Origin: JAXGPP01 sp964436865
GTDB taxonomy: Bacteria; Planctomycetota; Planctomycetia; Pirellulales; Thermoguttaceae
Assembly: GCA_964436865.1 (NCBI GenBank)
Contig: CAYTFK010000094.1
Span: 1-20,431 of the forward strand
Length of the DNA: 20,431 nt
Direction of reading: 5' to 3'
Numbering within the stretch: the stretch's first letter is position 1; every line of letters starts with the position of its first letter. This document shows positions 1 to 7,203 of this stretch, piece by piece. Below the pieces are notes generated by a model, which was not told the DNA's origin, searched no databases, and worked only from the letters and a program-made list of their open reading frames with translations. The translations under genes were made by a program, and so were the position numbers.

Positions 1-2
1 TG

Positions 3-1181
3 ATGGCAACGAGGCAAACGATGTCGAGACAGTCGGCTGCAATTGCGGTAGTGCTCCTTCTCGCCGGCCGGGCGGCGGCGGGCGAGATCACGAGGATCTG
101 GCTCACCCACAAGTCGAACGATGCGGGCCGGATCGTGGTGAACTGGGAAACGGAAGAGCCGGGGAACTCGGTGGTTTGCTACGGTGCGAGCAAGGACTAC
201 AGCCACTCGGTGGCCATCGACGAGAACGTTACCTTGCACCATGTGGAGATTCCGCTGGAGCGGATGGGCCCGAAGTGCCATTACAGCGTGTCGACCGGCG
301 GCGAACGTTCGGCAGACGCCGCATTCAAGGCATATTCGGGTGACATTCTCCGCGTGGCTGTCGTGGCCGACTGGCAGGGGAGGCCGAAGCTCGACGCCCT
401 GGTTCGGGACGACCCGCACCTGCTCGTCACTGCCGGCGACAATATCGATAGCCTGCACCGGCTCTGCGGCGCCGGCATCAAGGACTGCACCAGGCCGTAT
501 GGCGAACTGATCGACGCCTACCCGGAACTGTTCCGCACGACGCCCTTCATGCCGGTGCTGGGCAACCACGACCGGGAGATCCGGCCGCGCGGCGCGAAGC
601 CGCCCGCCGAGCCGGTGTACGACATCGAGGCCACGGCGTTTCGGCAGTTCTTTGAGCTACCCGGCGACGAGTGGAAATGGCATTTCGATCTGGCGGATTT
701 CGGCGTGCGGTTCGTCGCTCTGGACTTCAACCACATCTCGGACCTGGGCACGACGTGGCAGACCTGCCACCCGTTTGACAGCAGCTCGGCGCAGTTCCAG
801 TGGTACGAACAGTTGATGAGCGAACCGCTGCCGCCGTTTGTGGTCACCGTCTACAACGAGAAGCACTCCAGCATCCGCGGCAAGGAGGGAGGCGCCTGGC
901 ACAAGATGTTCAGCCGCGGGACGCTGGCCATTACGGGTTTCGGGTACTTTGCCGAGCGGGCCGAGGTGGACGGATTCACCTACTACAACACGTCGCTCAG
1001 CGGCCGGGGAGACAGGTATCCCGACCCGCAGTCGCAACTGCTCATCAGCGAGGACAACTACATCCTGATGACGATCACCAAGGCGCCGAGACAGATGACC
1101 GTAGAATTGAAGGGGTTGGACGGCACGGTGCTCGACCGCAAGCAGTTTGAACCACCAGCAGAGGTGTGCCATGCCAAGTGA
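3..1181 (+). CDS. Secreted calcineurin-like (purple acid phosphatase-type) phosphoesterase, degenerate metal site
   Basis: A 392-residue protein with a hydrophobic N-terminal segment (about residues 11-27) ending in AAAG, so probably exported. Residues 28-100 look like the Fn3-like domain that precedes the catalytic domain in purple acid phosphatases. The metallophosphoesterase core follows: Asp123 in VVADWQ, GDN at 145-147 and GNHD at 187-190. Two hallmark sites are missing. The usual DxH reads D-W-Q, and the usual C-terminal GHxH reads GFGYF (312-316). His288 in YNEKHSS may stand for the middle histidine. Metal binding and phosphatase activity are therefore uncertain. The ATG overlaps a TGA (TGATG at 1-5), which suggests coupling to a gene upstream of the window. 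A second ATG at 21 would give a more standard signal peptide. The fold is fairly sure; activity is not. Confidence 0.75.
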   Translation: MATRQTMSRQSAAIAVVLLLAGRAAAGEITRIWLTHKSNDAGRIVVNWETEEPGNSVVCYGASKDYSHSVAIDENVTLHHVEIPLERMGPKCHYSVSTGGERSADAAFKAYSGDILRVAVVADWQGRPKLDALVRDDPHLLVTAGDNIDSLHRLCGAGIKDCTRPYGELIDAYPELFRTTPFMPVLGNHDREIRPRGAKPPAEPVYDIEATAFRQFFELPGDEWKWHFDLADFGVRFVALDFNHISDLGTTWQTCHPFDSSSAQFQWYEQLMSEPLPPFVVTVYNEKHSSIRGKEGGAWHKMFSRGTLAITGFGYFAERAEVDGFTYYNTSLSGRGDRYPDPQSQLLISEDNYILMTITKAPRQMTVELKGLDGTVLDRKQFEPPAEVCHAK

Positions 1182-1443
1182 CAAGAAGGTGATCTCGCAG
1201 TTGTTCGAGGAGCACTCACCCAGCGCCTATCAGGAAGAGTTGGAGGATCACTTTTGGATCAACAAGATTGAGCCGGGCAAGCTCTGGCTGGAACCCTTGA
1301 TGAGTCCGAAGGAATCGATCGGCCCGGTGCCGGTCCCGAAAGAGGTCACAGAGATCTGCCAGAAGATGTGGGACATCGGAGGCGTTGTTGTGAAGACGAG
1401 CCGAGGCTGGCGGTTTCGGGAAGTGTGGCGCGTGTCGCCGTGA
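1171..1443 (+). CDS. Small hypothetical protein, 90 aa
   Basis: I do not recognise this protein. The ATG at 1171 is preferred over one at 1147 because AGAGG lies about seven bases upstream of 1171. This start overlaps the end of the phosphoesterase gene by 11 bp, so the two are probably co-translated. The protein is soluble, with no signal or membrane segment. It is acidic in its first half (QLFEEHSPSAYQEELEDHF), has a central proline-rich stretch (PVPVPKEV), and ends in an aromatic and arginine-rich tail (SRGWRFREVW). No motif suggests a function. Reality as a gene rests on the start signal, the overlap and G/C-rich third positions. Confidence 0.6.
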   Translation: MPSDKKVISQLFEEHSPSAYQEELEDHFWINKIEPGKLWLEPLMSPKESIGPVPVPKEVTEICQKMWDIGGVVVKTSRGWRFREVWRVSP

Positions 1444-1526
1444 GCGGTCGGCCGCTCCTGGCCAATCACTCCGGCAATAACTCACCGGATTGGACAAATA
1501 TGGCACGCTGACCGGAGAGAACACGA

Positions 1527-2168
1527 ATGACCGACGATCTCAAACACCAAAACTTCCAATCCGCTTACGAGGGCGCGCCTCCGTGGGATCTCGGACGCCC
1601 GCAGAGACCGTTTATCGATCATGCCGAGCAGATCAGCGGGGCCGTTCTCGATGTCGGGTGCGGGACGGGAGACAACGCCCTCTTCTTTGCCGAGCGGGGC
1701 CAGCCGGTGCTCGGCATTGATTTTGTCGCCAAGCCGATCGACGCGGCCCGCCGGAAGGCTGAAGAACGCGGCGTTGCGGCGGAATTCGTGCAGATGGATG
1801 TCTTGAAGCTGAAGAGCCTCGGTCGCCAGTTCGACAGCGTGATCGACTGCGGGCTGTTCCACGTCCTTTCCGACGAGGATCGCACGGTCTACGTCGATGG
1901 ACTCGCCCACGTCACGAAGCGGGGCAGCAAGGTCTTTCTGATGTGCTTCAGCAACGAGCAACCGGGCGACGCCGGGCCACGGCGGGTTTCGCAGGATGAG
2001 CTTCGGGAAGCCTTTGCCGACGGCTGGACCATCGAGTCGATCGAGGCCACACGATTCGAGCCCAACCCGGCCGCGGAAAGGCGGCAGTTCGGCGATGGTG
2101 GGCCAAGGGCTTGGTTCGCCGTCATTCGCCGGGGCGAACAGGACCCGCAGGATCGGGCAACGGCGTGA
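1527..2168 (+). CDS. Class I SAM-dependent methyltransferase
   Basis: A 213-residue protein with a classical Rossmann-type SAM-binding motif I, VLDVGCGTG at residues 40-48. An acidic strand end (GID, about 63-65) should contact the ribose of SAM. The N-terminal PPWDLGRPQ stretch is common in small-molecule methyltransferases of the UbiE/TehB/thiopurine-methyltransferase-like group. DCGLFHVLSDEDR (about 109-121) corresponds to the motif IV region. The acceptor substrate cannot be read from sequence. GGAGAG lies upstream of the ATG at a usable distance. The gene follows the 90-residue unknown protein by 83 bp and may be in the same operon. It ends only 8 bp from the convergent stop of the metallo-beta-lactamase-fold gene. 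Confidence 0.9.
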   Translation: MTDDLKHQNFQSAYEGAPPWDLGRPQRPFIDHAEQISGAVLDVGCGTGDNALFFAERGQPVLGIDFVAKPIDAARRKAEERGVAAEFVQMDVLKLKSLGRQFDSVIDCGLFHVLSDEDRTVYVDGLAHVTKRGSKVFLMCFSNEQPGDAGPRRVSQDELREAFADGWTIESIEATRFEPNPAAERRQFGDGGPRAWFAVIRRGEQDPQDRATA

Positions 2169-2176
2169 AGTCCGCG

Positions 2177-3043
2177 CTATTTCTCGGCGAGTTCGCGGTA
2201 GATGGTCTCGACGAGGGTCGGCCAGCGGCGAGCGGTAGGCTGGGCAGATTGATCCGCGGGGGCGAGGGCGGCGGTGACTTCGTCGAGCGTCTTGCCCTGG
2301 TCGACCAGGGCCTTTACCTGAGCTTGCTTCTTTTCGATCGAGGCGACGAGCGATTCGATTGCCGGCTTGTCGACTCCCTCGGCGTGGCCGCTCAGGAACA
2401 GGTCGGCGTCGAGTTCGAGAAGGGACTTGAGCACGGTCACGAGGCCGAAGGAGGAGCCGCGCTTGTGGGCGTGGATCAAGGGGTCGCGGCCGACGAACAC
2501 GAGGTCGCCGGCGATCACGGCTTTCTGGGCGGGCAAATAGACCACCACGTCGCCGCTGGTGTGCGCCGGGCCGAAGTGGAGCAGGCGGACCTCGGCATCG
2601 CCGACGAAGAGGGTCAGGTCCTTGGAGAAGGTTACATTGGGGAGCGGGAGCTTCACGGCGGCGGCCGCATTGGCACCATCAATGTCTTGCCGGGCGACCG
2701 CGTGCGAGATGACCGTCAGTCCGGCGGGAAGCCCGGCCAATCCGTTAACGTGGTCGCCGTCGCTGTGGGTGAGCACGAGGCGGCGGATCGGCTTGTCGGT
2801 GATCTTGGCGATTTCGGCGAGCATCTGCCGCGCGGCGCCGGCGCTCGTCTTGGCGTCGATCACCAGGACCTCGTCGTCGGCGACGTAGAAGAACGTGTTG
2901 GCTCCGCCGCCGCTCACCTGGTAGAGATTGTCGCGCACGCGGGTTGTCGTGAGCGATTCCGCACCCGGCGGCTGCGCCGCTAGCGACGGGAAGGCGAGCA
3001 GCGAGAGGCCGACGACCGTCAAGAGCGTCTTGTGGATGAGCAT
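2177..3043 (-). CDS. Exported metallo-beta-lactamase-fold hydrolase
   Basis: The start is set at the ATG at 3043, not at the longer frame beginning at 3115, because AAGGAG sits seven to eight bases upstream. The protein is 288 residues and opens with a Sec-type signal (MLIHKTLLTVV...FPSLAAQ). Metal ligands of the MBL fold are visible: HSDGDH at 93-98, His161 in PAHTSGD, Asp180 in AGDLVF and His220 in SGHAEG. The second position of the usual HxHxDH is Asp (HxDxDH), a variant known in some MBL subfamilies. It resembles the subfamily of periplasmic MBL hydrolases often annotated as Zn-dependent hydrolases; the substrate is unknown. It lies 79 bp behind the flavin-reductase-like gene on the same strand, so the two may be co-transcribed. 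The TAG stop is almost back to back with the methyltransferase stop. Confidence 0.88.
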   Translation of the reverse strand: MLIHKTLLTVVGLSLLAFPSLAAQPPGAESLTTTRVRDNLYQVSGGGANTFFYVADDEVLVIDAKTSAGAARQMLAEIAKITDKPIRRLVLTHSDGDHVNGLAGLPAGLTVISHAVARQDIDGANAAAAVKLPLPNVTFSKDLTLFVGDAEVRLLHFGPAHTSGDVVVYLPAQKAVIAGDLVFVGRDPLIHAHKRGSSFGLVTVLKSLLELDADLFLSGHAEGVDKPAIESLVASIEKKQAQVKALVDQGKTLDEVTAALAPADQSAQPTARRWPTLVETIYRELAEK

Positions 3044-3122
3044 GGAAGCTCCTTTCTGGCAGCCAGATGGAGACCGCGCGTGCATTGGTAACGCTGTGCT
3101 GCGCTTGCGGGGCAAGGGCCGT

Positions 3123-3686
3123 TCAGATTTCGTTGCCGGCCTCGAAGGCTTTGCCGACCTCGGGGCCGATGCTGAAATAGGACCAGTTCCGGGGATCGAA
3201 GATGAGCGGGCGGATCTTGCTGATGTCCGGCCCGCGCTCGTTGCAGACCGCTTCCTCGGCCTGGATGCGGAGGATCTCCCCGACGAACTGGGTGTGGAGT
3301 CCGAGTTCGTGGATGGCGACGACGTTGCACTCGAGGATGAAGGGGAACTCGCCGACGTAAGGGGCGTCGACCAGTTCGCTGCGGACCGCGGTCAGGCCGG
3401 TCTCGCTGAACTTGTCGACCACGGCGCCGGTGGCGATGCCGATGTAGTCGACCTGCTTGAGGTACTGTTCGGAGGGGACGCTGATGGTAAACGCTTTCCG
3501 CTGGACAAGCGCGCTATAGGTGTACGTCGCCTTGCGGAGGGCGACTGCCACGCAAGGAGGTTTCGAGCAGCAGATTCCACCCCAGGCGGCGGTCATCACG
3601 TTGGCCTTGCCCTCGCGGTCGTAGGTGCCGACCACCCAGACCGGCGTGGGGAAGACGAGCGGTTCGGGGGTGAGCGATCGTTTCAT
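3123..3686 (-). CDS. Flavin reductase-like / flavoredoxin family FMN-binding protein
   Basis: A 187-residue protein of normal length for the flavin-reductase-like (split-barrel FMN-binding) family. The N-terminal pattern PTPVWVVGTYDREGKANVMT is typical of the flavoredoxin branch. It is followed by the AAWGGICCSKPPCVAV segment, which contributes to FMN binding. CSKPPCVAVALR and RKAFTISVP are also conserved landmarks in this family. Flavoredoxins carry electrons via FMN or reduce free flavin; the electron donor here cannot be deduced. GGAGG lies eight bases before the ATG, so the start is well supported. A promoter is visible at 3737-3765. It is probably the first gene of an operon with the exported MBL hydrolase. 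Confidence 0.87.
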   Translation of the reverse strand: MKRSLTPEPLVFPTPVWVVGTYDREGKANVMTAAWGGICCSKPPCVAVALRKATYTYSALVQRKAFTISVPSEQYLKQVDYIGIATGAVVDKFSETGLTAVRSELVDAPYVGEFPFILECNVVAIHELGLHTQFVGEILRIQAEEAVCNERGPDISKIRPLIFDPRNWSYFSIGPEVGKAFEAGNEI

Positions 3687-3736
3687 GGGGCAGACCTCCG
3701 GTGTTCAGTGGGCAGGCTCATCGCAGCGTCGAACCC

Positions 3737-3765
3737 ATCTTATCGGCTGCCCACTGGCCCGCCAA
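3737..3765 (-). promoter_or_regulatory. Putative sigma70-like promoter for the flavin-reductase gene
   Basis: On the minus strand TTGGCG (3765-3760) and TAAGAT (3742-3737) are separated by exactly 17 bp and lie about 50 bp upstream of the ATG at 3686. The -10 box is followed by GGG. This is an inference from the consensus only. Confidence 0.45.
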
Positions 3766-3814
3766 GCATTGCACGACGGGCCCCACGGGCGGTGCGGCGC
3801 TTTGGGACCGGCAT

Positions 3815-3843
3815 TTGACGGCGCAGGGCCGATGCGAGATGAT
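3815..3843 (+). promoter_or_regulatory. Putative promoter for the bisphosphate nucleotidase gene
   Basis: TTGACG (3815-3820, five of six to consensus) is followed after 17 bp by GATGAT (3838-3843, four of six). It is the only reasonable pair between the divergent genes on this strand. The -10 box is weak. Confidence 0.3.
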
Positions 3844-3844
3844 T

Positions 3845-3866
3845 GACGAGCCCGCGGGTGCTCGTC
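3845..3866 (+). promoter_or_regulatory. Inverted repeat in the leader of the bisphosphate nucleotidase gene
   Basis: GACGAGC (3845-3851) and GCTCGTC (3860-3866) form a perfect 7-bp stem around an 8-nt loop. It lies about 20 bases before the GAAGGAG ribosome-binding site of the gene starting at 3901. It could be an mRNA leader hairpin or an operator; the sequence does not decide. Confidence 0.3.
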
Positions 3867-3900
3867 GGGCCGGGTATGGAGCGAAGTCGAAGGAGAACCC

Positions 3901-4893
3901 ATGTACGATCCCTGGCGGTCGAAGGAAGCCGCGTTCGCTTTGCAGGCGGTGGCCAATGCCACGACGCTTGCCGACCACATCCAGAAATCGCTGGTCACCC
4001 CCGCGCTGACCAAGGGGGACCGCTCGCCGGTCACCGTGGCCGACTACGCCGTCCAGGCCGCGATCAGTTATTGGCTGGGCAAGGAATTTCCGGGCGAGGT
4101 GATGGTGGGGGAGGAGCAAGCGGCGCAGCTTCGCGAACCGGGCGGCGAGGAGACGCTCCGGCAGGTCACCGGGTTTCTCAAGACCATCCTCCCGGCGGCT
4201 ACCGAAGAGGATGTGTGCGCATGGATCGATCGCGGGGCTGGGAAGCCGGGCGGCCGGTTCTGGACGCTCGATCCGGTGGACGGCACCAAGGGCTACCTGC
4301 GCGGGGAGCAGTGGGCGGTTGCGCTGGCGCTGGTGGTCGACGGCCGGGTGCGGTTGGGGGTGCTGGGATGTCCGAACCTGGTCGACGGCTATCGCGCGGA
4401 GTTCAGGGGGCCGGGTTCGGTGCTGATCGCGGAGGCCGGCAAGGGCGCGTGGGTCAGGTCGATTGCGGGGGGCCAGTTCAAGCCGTTGGCAGTGTCTAAA
4501 TGCAAGCTTCCGGCCGAGGCCCGCGTGTTGCGGTCGGTTGAATCGGGCCATACCAACGTCGACGCGATGGACGACCTTGTCGGCGCGCTGGGAACCAAGG
4601 CGGAACCGGTGCTCATGGACAGCCAGGCGAAGTACGCCGTGCTGGCCGCCGGGCAGGGCGACCTTTACTTCCGCCTGCTCTCACCCGGAAAGTCTGATTA
4701 CCGCGAAAAGATCTGGGACCAGGCGGCCGGTTCGCTGATTGTTGAGGAGGCGGGGGGCCGAGTGACGGATCTGGACGGCAAGCCGCTGGACTTCAGCAAG
4801 GGGCGCACGCTGGCGGCCAATCGCGGCCTGGTGGCCTCGAACGGCCACCTGCACAACGCCGCGCTGGCTGCGATCAAGAAGATCCGGGCGTGA
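3901..4893 (+). CDS. 3'(2'),5'-bisphosphate nucleotidase (HAL2/SAL1-like, inositol monophosphatase superfamily)
   Basis: A 330-residue protein with the lithium-sensitive phosphatase signature. It shows Asp48 in VTVADYA, GEE at 70-72, the core motif DPVDGT at 124-129 and WDQAAG at 272-277. These provide the acidic residues that bind Mg2+. The extra length and the segment between GEE and DPVDGT match the HAL2/SAL1 type better than the shorter CysQ or inositol monophosphatase types. That type hydrolyses 3'-phosphoadenosine 5'-phosphate (PAP) to AMP and Pi, clearing the by-product of sulfotransfer. A role in sulfation or sulfate assimilation is an inference from the family. GAAGGAG precedes the ATG at good spacing. 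No signal peptide is visible, so it is cytoplasmic. It converges on the small membrane-protein gene, with a hairpin in the 51-bp gap between them. Confidence 0.88.
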   Translation: MYDPWRSKEAAFALQAVANATTLADHIQKSLVTPALTKGDRSPVTVADYAVQAAISYWLGKEFPGEVMVGEEQAAQLREPGGEETLRQVTGFLKTILPAATEEDVCAWIDRGAGKPGGRFWTLDPVDGTKGYLRGEQWAVALALVVDGRVRLGVLGCPNLVDGYRAEFRGPGSVLIAEAGKGAWVRSIAGGQFKPLAVSKCKLPAEARVLRSVESGHTNVDAMDDLVGALGTKAEPVLMDSQAKYAVLAAGQGDLYFRLLSPGKSDYREKIWDQAAGSLIVEEAGGRVTDLDGKPLDFSKGRTLAANRGLVASNGHLHNAALAAIKKIRA

Positions 4894-4902
4894 CGGGCCT
4901 GT

Positions 4903-4940
4903 CGGCAGGCGGTGGCAAACGCGTGGGCTTTTGCCTGCCG
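4903..4940. terminator. Inverted repeat between convergent genes, possible bidirectional terminator
   Basis: CGGCAGGC (4903-4910) pairs perfectly with GCCTGCCG (4933-4940). An alternative inner stem GGCAAA/TTTGCC exists inside it. The element fills the gap between the stop at 4893 (+) and the stop at 4945 (-). The TTTT run lies within the stem-loop region, so this is not a textbook intrinsic terminator. Confidence 0.4.
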
Positions 4941-4944
4941 CCGG

Positions 4945-5157
4945 TCAGACCCACCACGAGATGAAGGCCAGCACGACGAAGACGATGATCATGAAGCCGA
5001 GCACCCAGGCGGCCATCCGCGTGGCGTGCTGGAGGATCGGGCCCATCTGCTCATGCCGCGTCGCCGCGTAGACCAGGCTCACCACAAGCACCAGGGGGAG
5101 CGAGTACCAGAGGGCGTTGGGCCACATCGCGGCGACGAGTATGGGCAGATTGATCAT
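4945..5157 (-). CDS. Small membrane protein, two transmembrane helices, 70 aa
   Basis: This 70-residue protein begins MINLPILVAAMWP. It has one hydrophobic helix at about 5-31 and a second at about 48-68. A short polar loop between them carries ATRHEQMGPILQHATR. A much longer reading frame continues upstream to 5802, but it is antisense-like noise over the neighbouring real gene, so the ATG at 5157 is used. No clear Shine-Dalgarno sequence precedes it. It lies 116 bp downstream of the 200-residue membrane protein on the same strand and is probably in the same transcript. The function is unknown; nothing identifies a partner except the neighbouring membrane protein. Confidence 0.7.
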   Translation of the reverse strand: MINLPILVAAMWPNALWYSLPLVLVVSLVYAATRHEQMGPILQHATRMAAWVLGFMIIVFVVLAFISWWV

Positions 5158-5273
5158 GACGGGCGGTAGTTGCGGGTTGACGGCCGGCGCGGGAGACCGG
5201 GGCGTTGGCGAGGCTTTGAGTGCTGTTTGCGCGATCTTGTCCCAGGCGCCGGATGGATTCGGTTCAGGGCCGT

Positions 5274-5876
5274 TCAGGCCTTTTCGGTGGCTCCCTCGCG
5301 ACTGTCGCTCTTGCCCCCCGATTTCTCGTCTTCCTCCTTCTTCTCCATGAACACGGGTCCGCCCCAGGCGTCGTAGATGGCCAGCACGTTGAGCAATCCG
5401 GCGATGAGCGTGTAGACGGTGCCCAGTTCGAAGAACAGATGGAGGCGCTTGTGGAGCGTATCGCGGTTGTAGGGGGGCTGTCTGTCGAGTGGATCGTTGA
5501 TCAGTTCGCGTTCCAGCAGCGGCGGGGCCATGAAGCCGTTGAAGAAGGGCTCGTGGCCGTTGCGAACACGGCTGGCCTGCACCAGGGCGGGGAGGGCGAC
5601 CAGGCCGGCGCCGACTTGCCCCAGGTAGGCGAATCGCCGATCGCTGGGCCGCCACGACGCATACACGACCCGGCCCCAGCCCAACTCGGAGTTTCCGCCA
5701 AGGTACACCCCATAGAGGAAGGTACCAAGGATGCAGACGAAGAACAGGATCGCTTTGGCGGTCCGGCCTTGATAGAAGTGCCCCAGACCGGGGATGAGCC
5801 AAGCGAGAAATGCCGCTAGAGCGGGGTCTCGCAGATGGATCTCGTGGGATTCTGACACCGGGTTCGGACTGTTCAC
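5274..5876 (-). CDS. Planctomycete-type integral membrane protein (DUF6677-like)
   Basis: A 200-residue protein with a GTG start at 5876; AGGAGG lies ten bases upstream (5892-5887). The N-terminal region PALAAFLAWLIPGLGHFYQG, followed by a second hydrophobic helix (AILFFVCILGTFLYGVYLGG), has the look of TM2-like small membrane domains. A third hydrophobic stretch lies at about 97-110. A fourth near residues 150-168 contains YTLIAGLLNVLAIYDAWGG. The C-terminus is a charged Lys/Glu-rich tail (KKEEDEKSGGKSDSREG). I recall this architecture as the uncharacterised DUF6677 family of planctomycetes, from memory only. The function is unknown. It is divergent from the kdsD operon and has its own promoter candidate at 5927-5955. 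Confidence 0.8.
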   Translation of the reverse strand: MNSPNPVSESHEIHLRDPALAAFLAWLIPGLGHFYQGRTAKAILFFVCILGTFLYGVYLGGNSELGWGRVVYASWRPSDRRFAYLGQVGAGLVALPALVQASRVRNGHEPFFNGFMAPPLLERELINDPLDRQPPYNRDTLHKRLHLFFELGTVYTLIAGLLNVLAIYDAWGGPVFMEKKEEDEKSGGKSDSREGATEKA

Positions 5877-5926
5877 CTGATCGGGGCCTCCTGGGAATTC
5901 AGGCCGTTTGGCGGGCCAATCCCGCC

Positions 5927-5955
5927 ATTCTACCCCTGACCGGGGAGTTCACCAA
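5927..5955 (-). promoter_or_regulatory. Putative promoter for the membrane-protein operon
   Basis: On the minus strand TTGGTG (5955-5950) and TAGAAT (5932-5927) are 17 bp apart, and GGGG directly precedes TAGAAT. It lies about 50 bp upstream of the GTG start at 5876. The same GGGGTAGAAT element occurs in the divergent kdsD promoter. Confidence 0.45.
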
Positions 5956-6031
5956 GGCAAAGGGGCTCGTCGGCCGGAAATTGCCGCCTGGCTGGTATTC
6001 GCTCGCGGGCGGGCGATATCGACGCGCGACG

Positions 6032-6060
6032 TTGCTCCCGGGGGCCGTTGGGGGTAGAAT
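6032..6060 (+). promoter_or_regulatory. Putative promoter of the kdsD-kdsC-lpt-like operon
   Basis: TTGCTC (6032-6037) and TAGAAT (6055-6060) are 17 bp apart, with GGGG immediately before TAGAAT. The first well-supported start codon of the operon (6111) is about 50 bp downstream. Confidence 0.45.
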
Positions 6061-6110
6061 CGGCCCGCTTTTGTCCGATGATTTTCTCATTTCGGTCAGG
6101 GACGACCAAT

Positions 6111-7187
6111 ATGAGCATGGAAGCGGCCGCCCAGGGGGCGATGCTCGGTCATTTCGAGCAACTTCGCTGCGCACGCGAGATTCTGCTCCGGGAGAGCCAA
6201 TCGCTCAAGCAGCTTGCCGGACGGCTGGACGACCGTTTCTCGGCGGCGGTGGAATTGCTTTATGCCTGCCGCGGGAGCGTCATTGTTTCGGGCATGGGCA
6301 AGGCCGGGCTGGTAGGACAGAAAATCATGGCCACACTGGCCTCGACCGGCACGCGGAGCCATTTCCTTCATCCGGCCGAGGCGATTCACGGCGACCTGGG
6401 ACGCGTCCATCGCGACGACCTGGTGCTGATGCTGTCGCAGAGTGGCGAGACCGAGGAAGTGGTGCGACTGTTGCCGTCGCTGGCCGAGTTCGGGGTGCCG
6501 ATCCTGGCGATCACCGCCAGCGCCGGCAGCACGTTGGGGCGTGCGGCGACGGTGGTGCTGGAGTTGGGGCCGATGGAAGAGGCTTGCGCGCTGGGGCTGG
6601 CCCCCAGCACGAGCACCACGGCGATGCTCGCGCTGGGCGACGCACTGGCGCTGGTGACCAGCCGGATGCGGAATTTTGCCCGCGAGGATTTCGCCCGTTT
6701 CCATCCGGGTGGAAGCCTGGGCCGGAAGTTGAGCAAAGTGGAGCACCATCTGCGGCCTCTGGAGCAGTGTCGCGTGGCCCCCGACAGCAATACGGTCCGC
6801 GAGGTGCTGGTCTCGGTCGGCCGGCCGGGCCGGCGAACTGGAGCGGTGATGCTGATCGATGCCGACGGCAAGCTTTCGGGAATCTTCACCGACAGCGACT
6901 TGGCGCGGCTGTTTGAGGCCCGTCGCGATCGGCAGTTGGACGGTCCCATTGCCGACGTGATGACCCGGCGTCCGATGACGGTCAAGGCCGGTTCACGGCT
7001 GGCCGACGCCGTGACCATGATGGCGGGGCGAAAGATCAGCGAGTTGCCGGTGATCGACGACGACGGGCGTCCGGTCGGCATAATCGATATCACCGACGTT
7101 GTCGGCCTGTTGCCGCAGGAATCGGTCGCCGCCGACCCCCCGGTGAGGCAGGAATACCGTATCTTCCCTGAACCCGACGAGCCGTGA
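6111..7187 (+). CDS. kdsD: Arabinose-5-phosphate isomerase (KdsD/KpsF/GutQ family)
   Basis: This 358-residue protein interconverts ribulose 5-phosphate and arabinose 5-phosphate, the first step of Kdo synthesis. It has an N-terminal SIS domain (about 35-180). The sugar-phosphate loop reads VIVSGMGKAG (57-66), followed by SQSGET (109-114), which is typical of the family. AEAIHGDLG (89-97) and the SIS-CBS linker FARFHPGGSLGRKL (195-207) are near-diagnostic for KdsD. Two CBS domains follow (about 225-350), with VMTRRPMTV and ELPVIDDDGRPVGIIDITD visible. The open frame extends back to a TTG at 6048, but the promoter candidate overlaps it. ATG 6111 with AGGGA upstream is preferred; ATG 6078 and 6117 are alternatives. 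kdsC follows after 16 bp. Confidence 0.95.
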   Translation: MSMEAAAQGAMLGHFEQLRCAREILLRESQSLKQLAGRLDDRFSAAVELLYACRGSVIVSGMGKAGLVGQKIMATLASTGTRSHFLHPAEAIHGDLGRVHRDDLVLMLSQSGETEEVVRLLPSLAEFGVPILAITASAGSTLGRAATVVLELGPMEEACALGLAPSTSTTAMLALGDALALVTSRMRNFAREDFARFHPGGSLGRKLSKVEHHLRPLEQCRVAPDSNTVREVLVSVGRPGRRTGAVMLIDADGKLSGIFTDSDLARLFEARRDRQLDGPIADVMTRRPMTVKAGSRLADAVTMMAGRKISELPVIDDDGRPVGIIDITDVVGLLPQESVAADPPVRQEYRIFPEPDEP

Positions 7188-7203
7188 GAGCCGTAGCAAA
7201 GCC

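Noticed and set aside
2111..3818. Plus-strand frames opposite the MBL hydrolase and flavin-reductase genes
   Set aside because: Their translations are rich in VADLGVD-like antisense repeats with no family match; the minus-strand genes have ribosome-binding sites and catalytic motifs.
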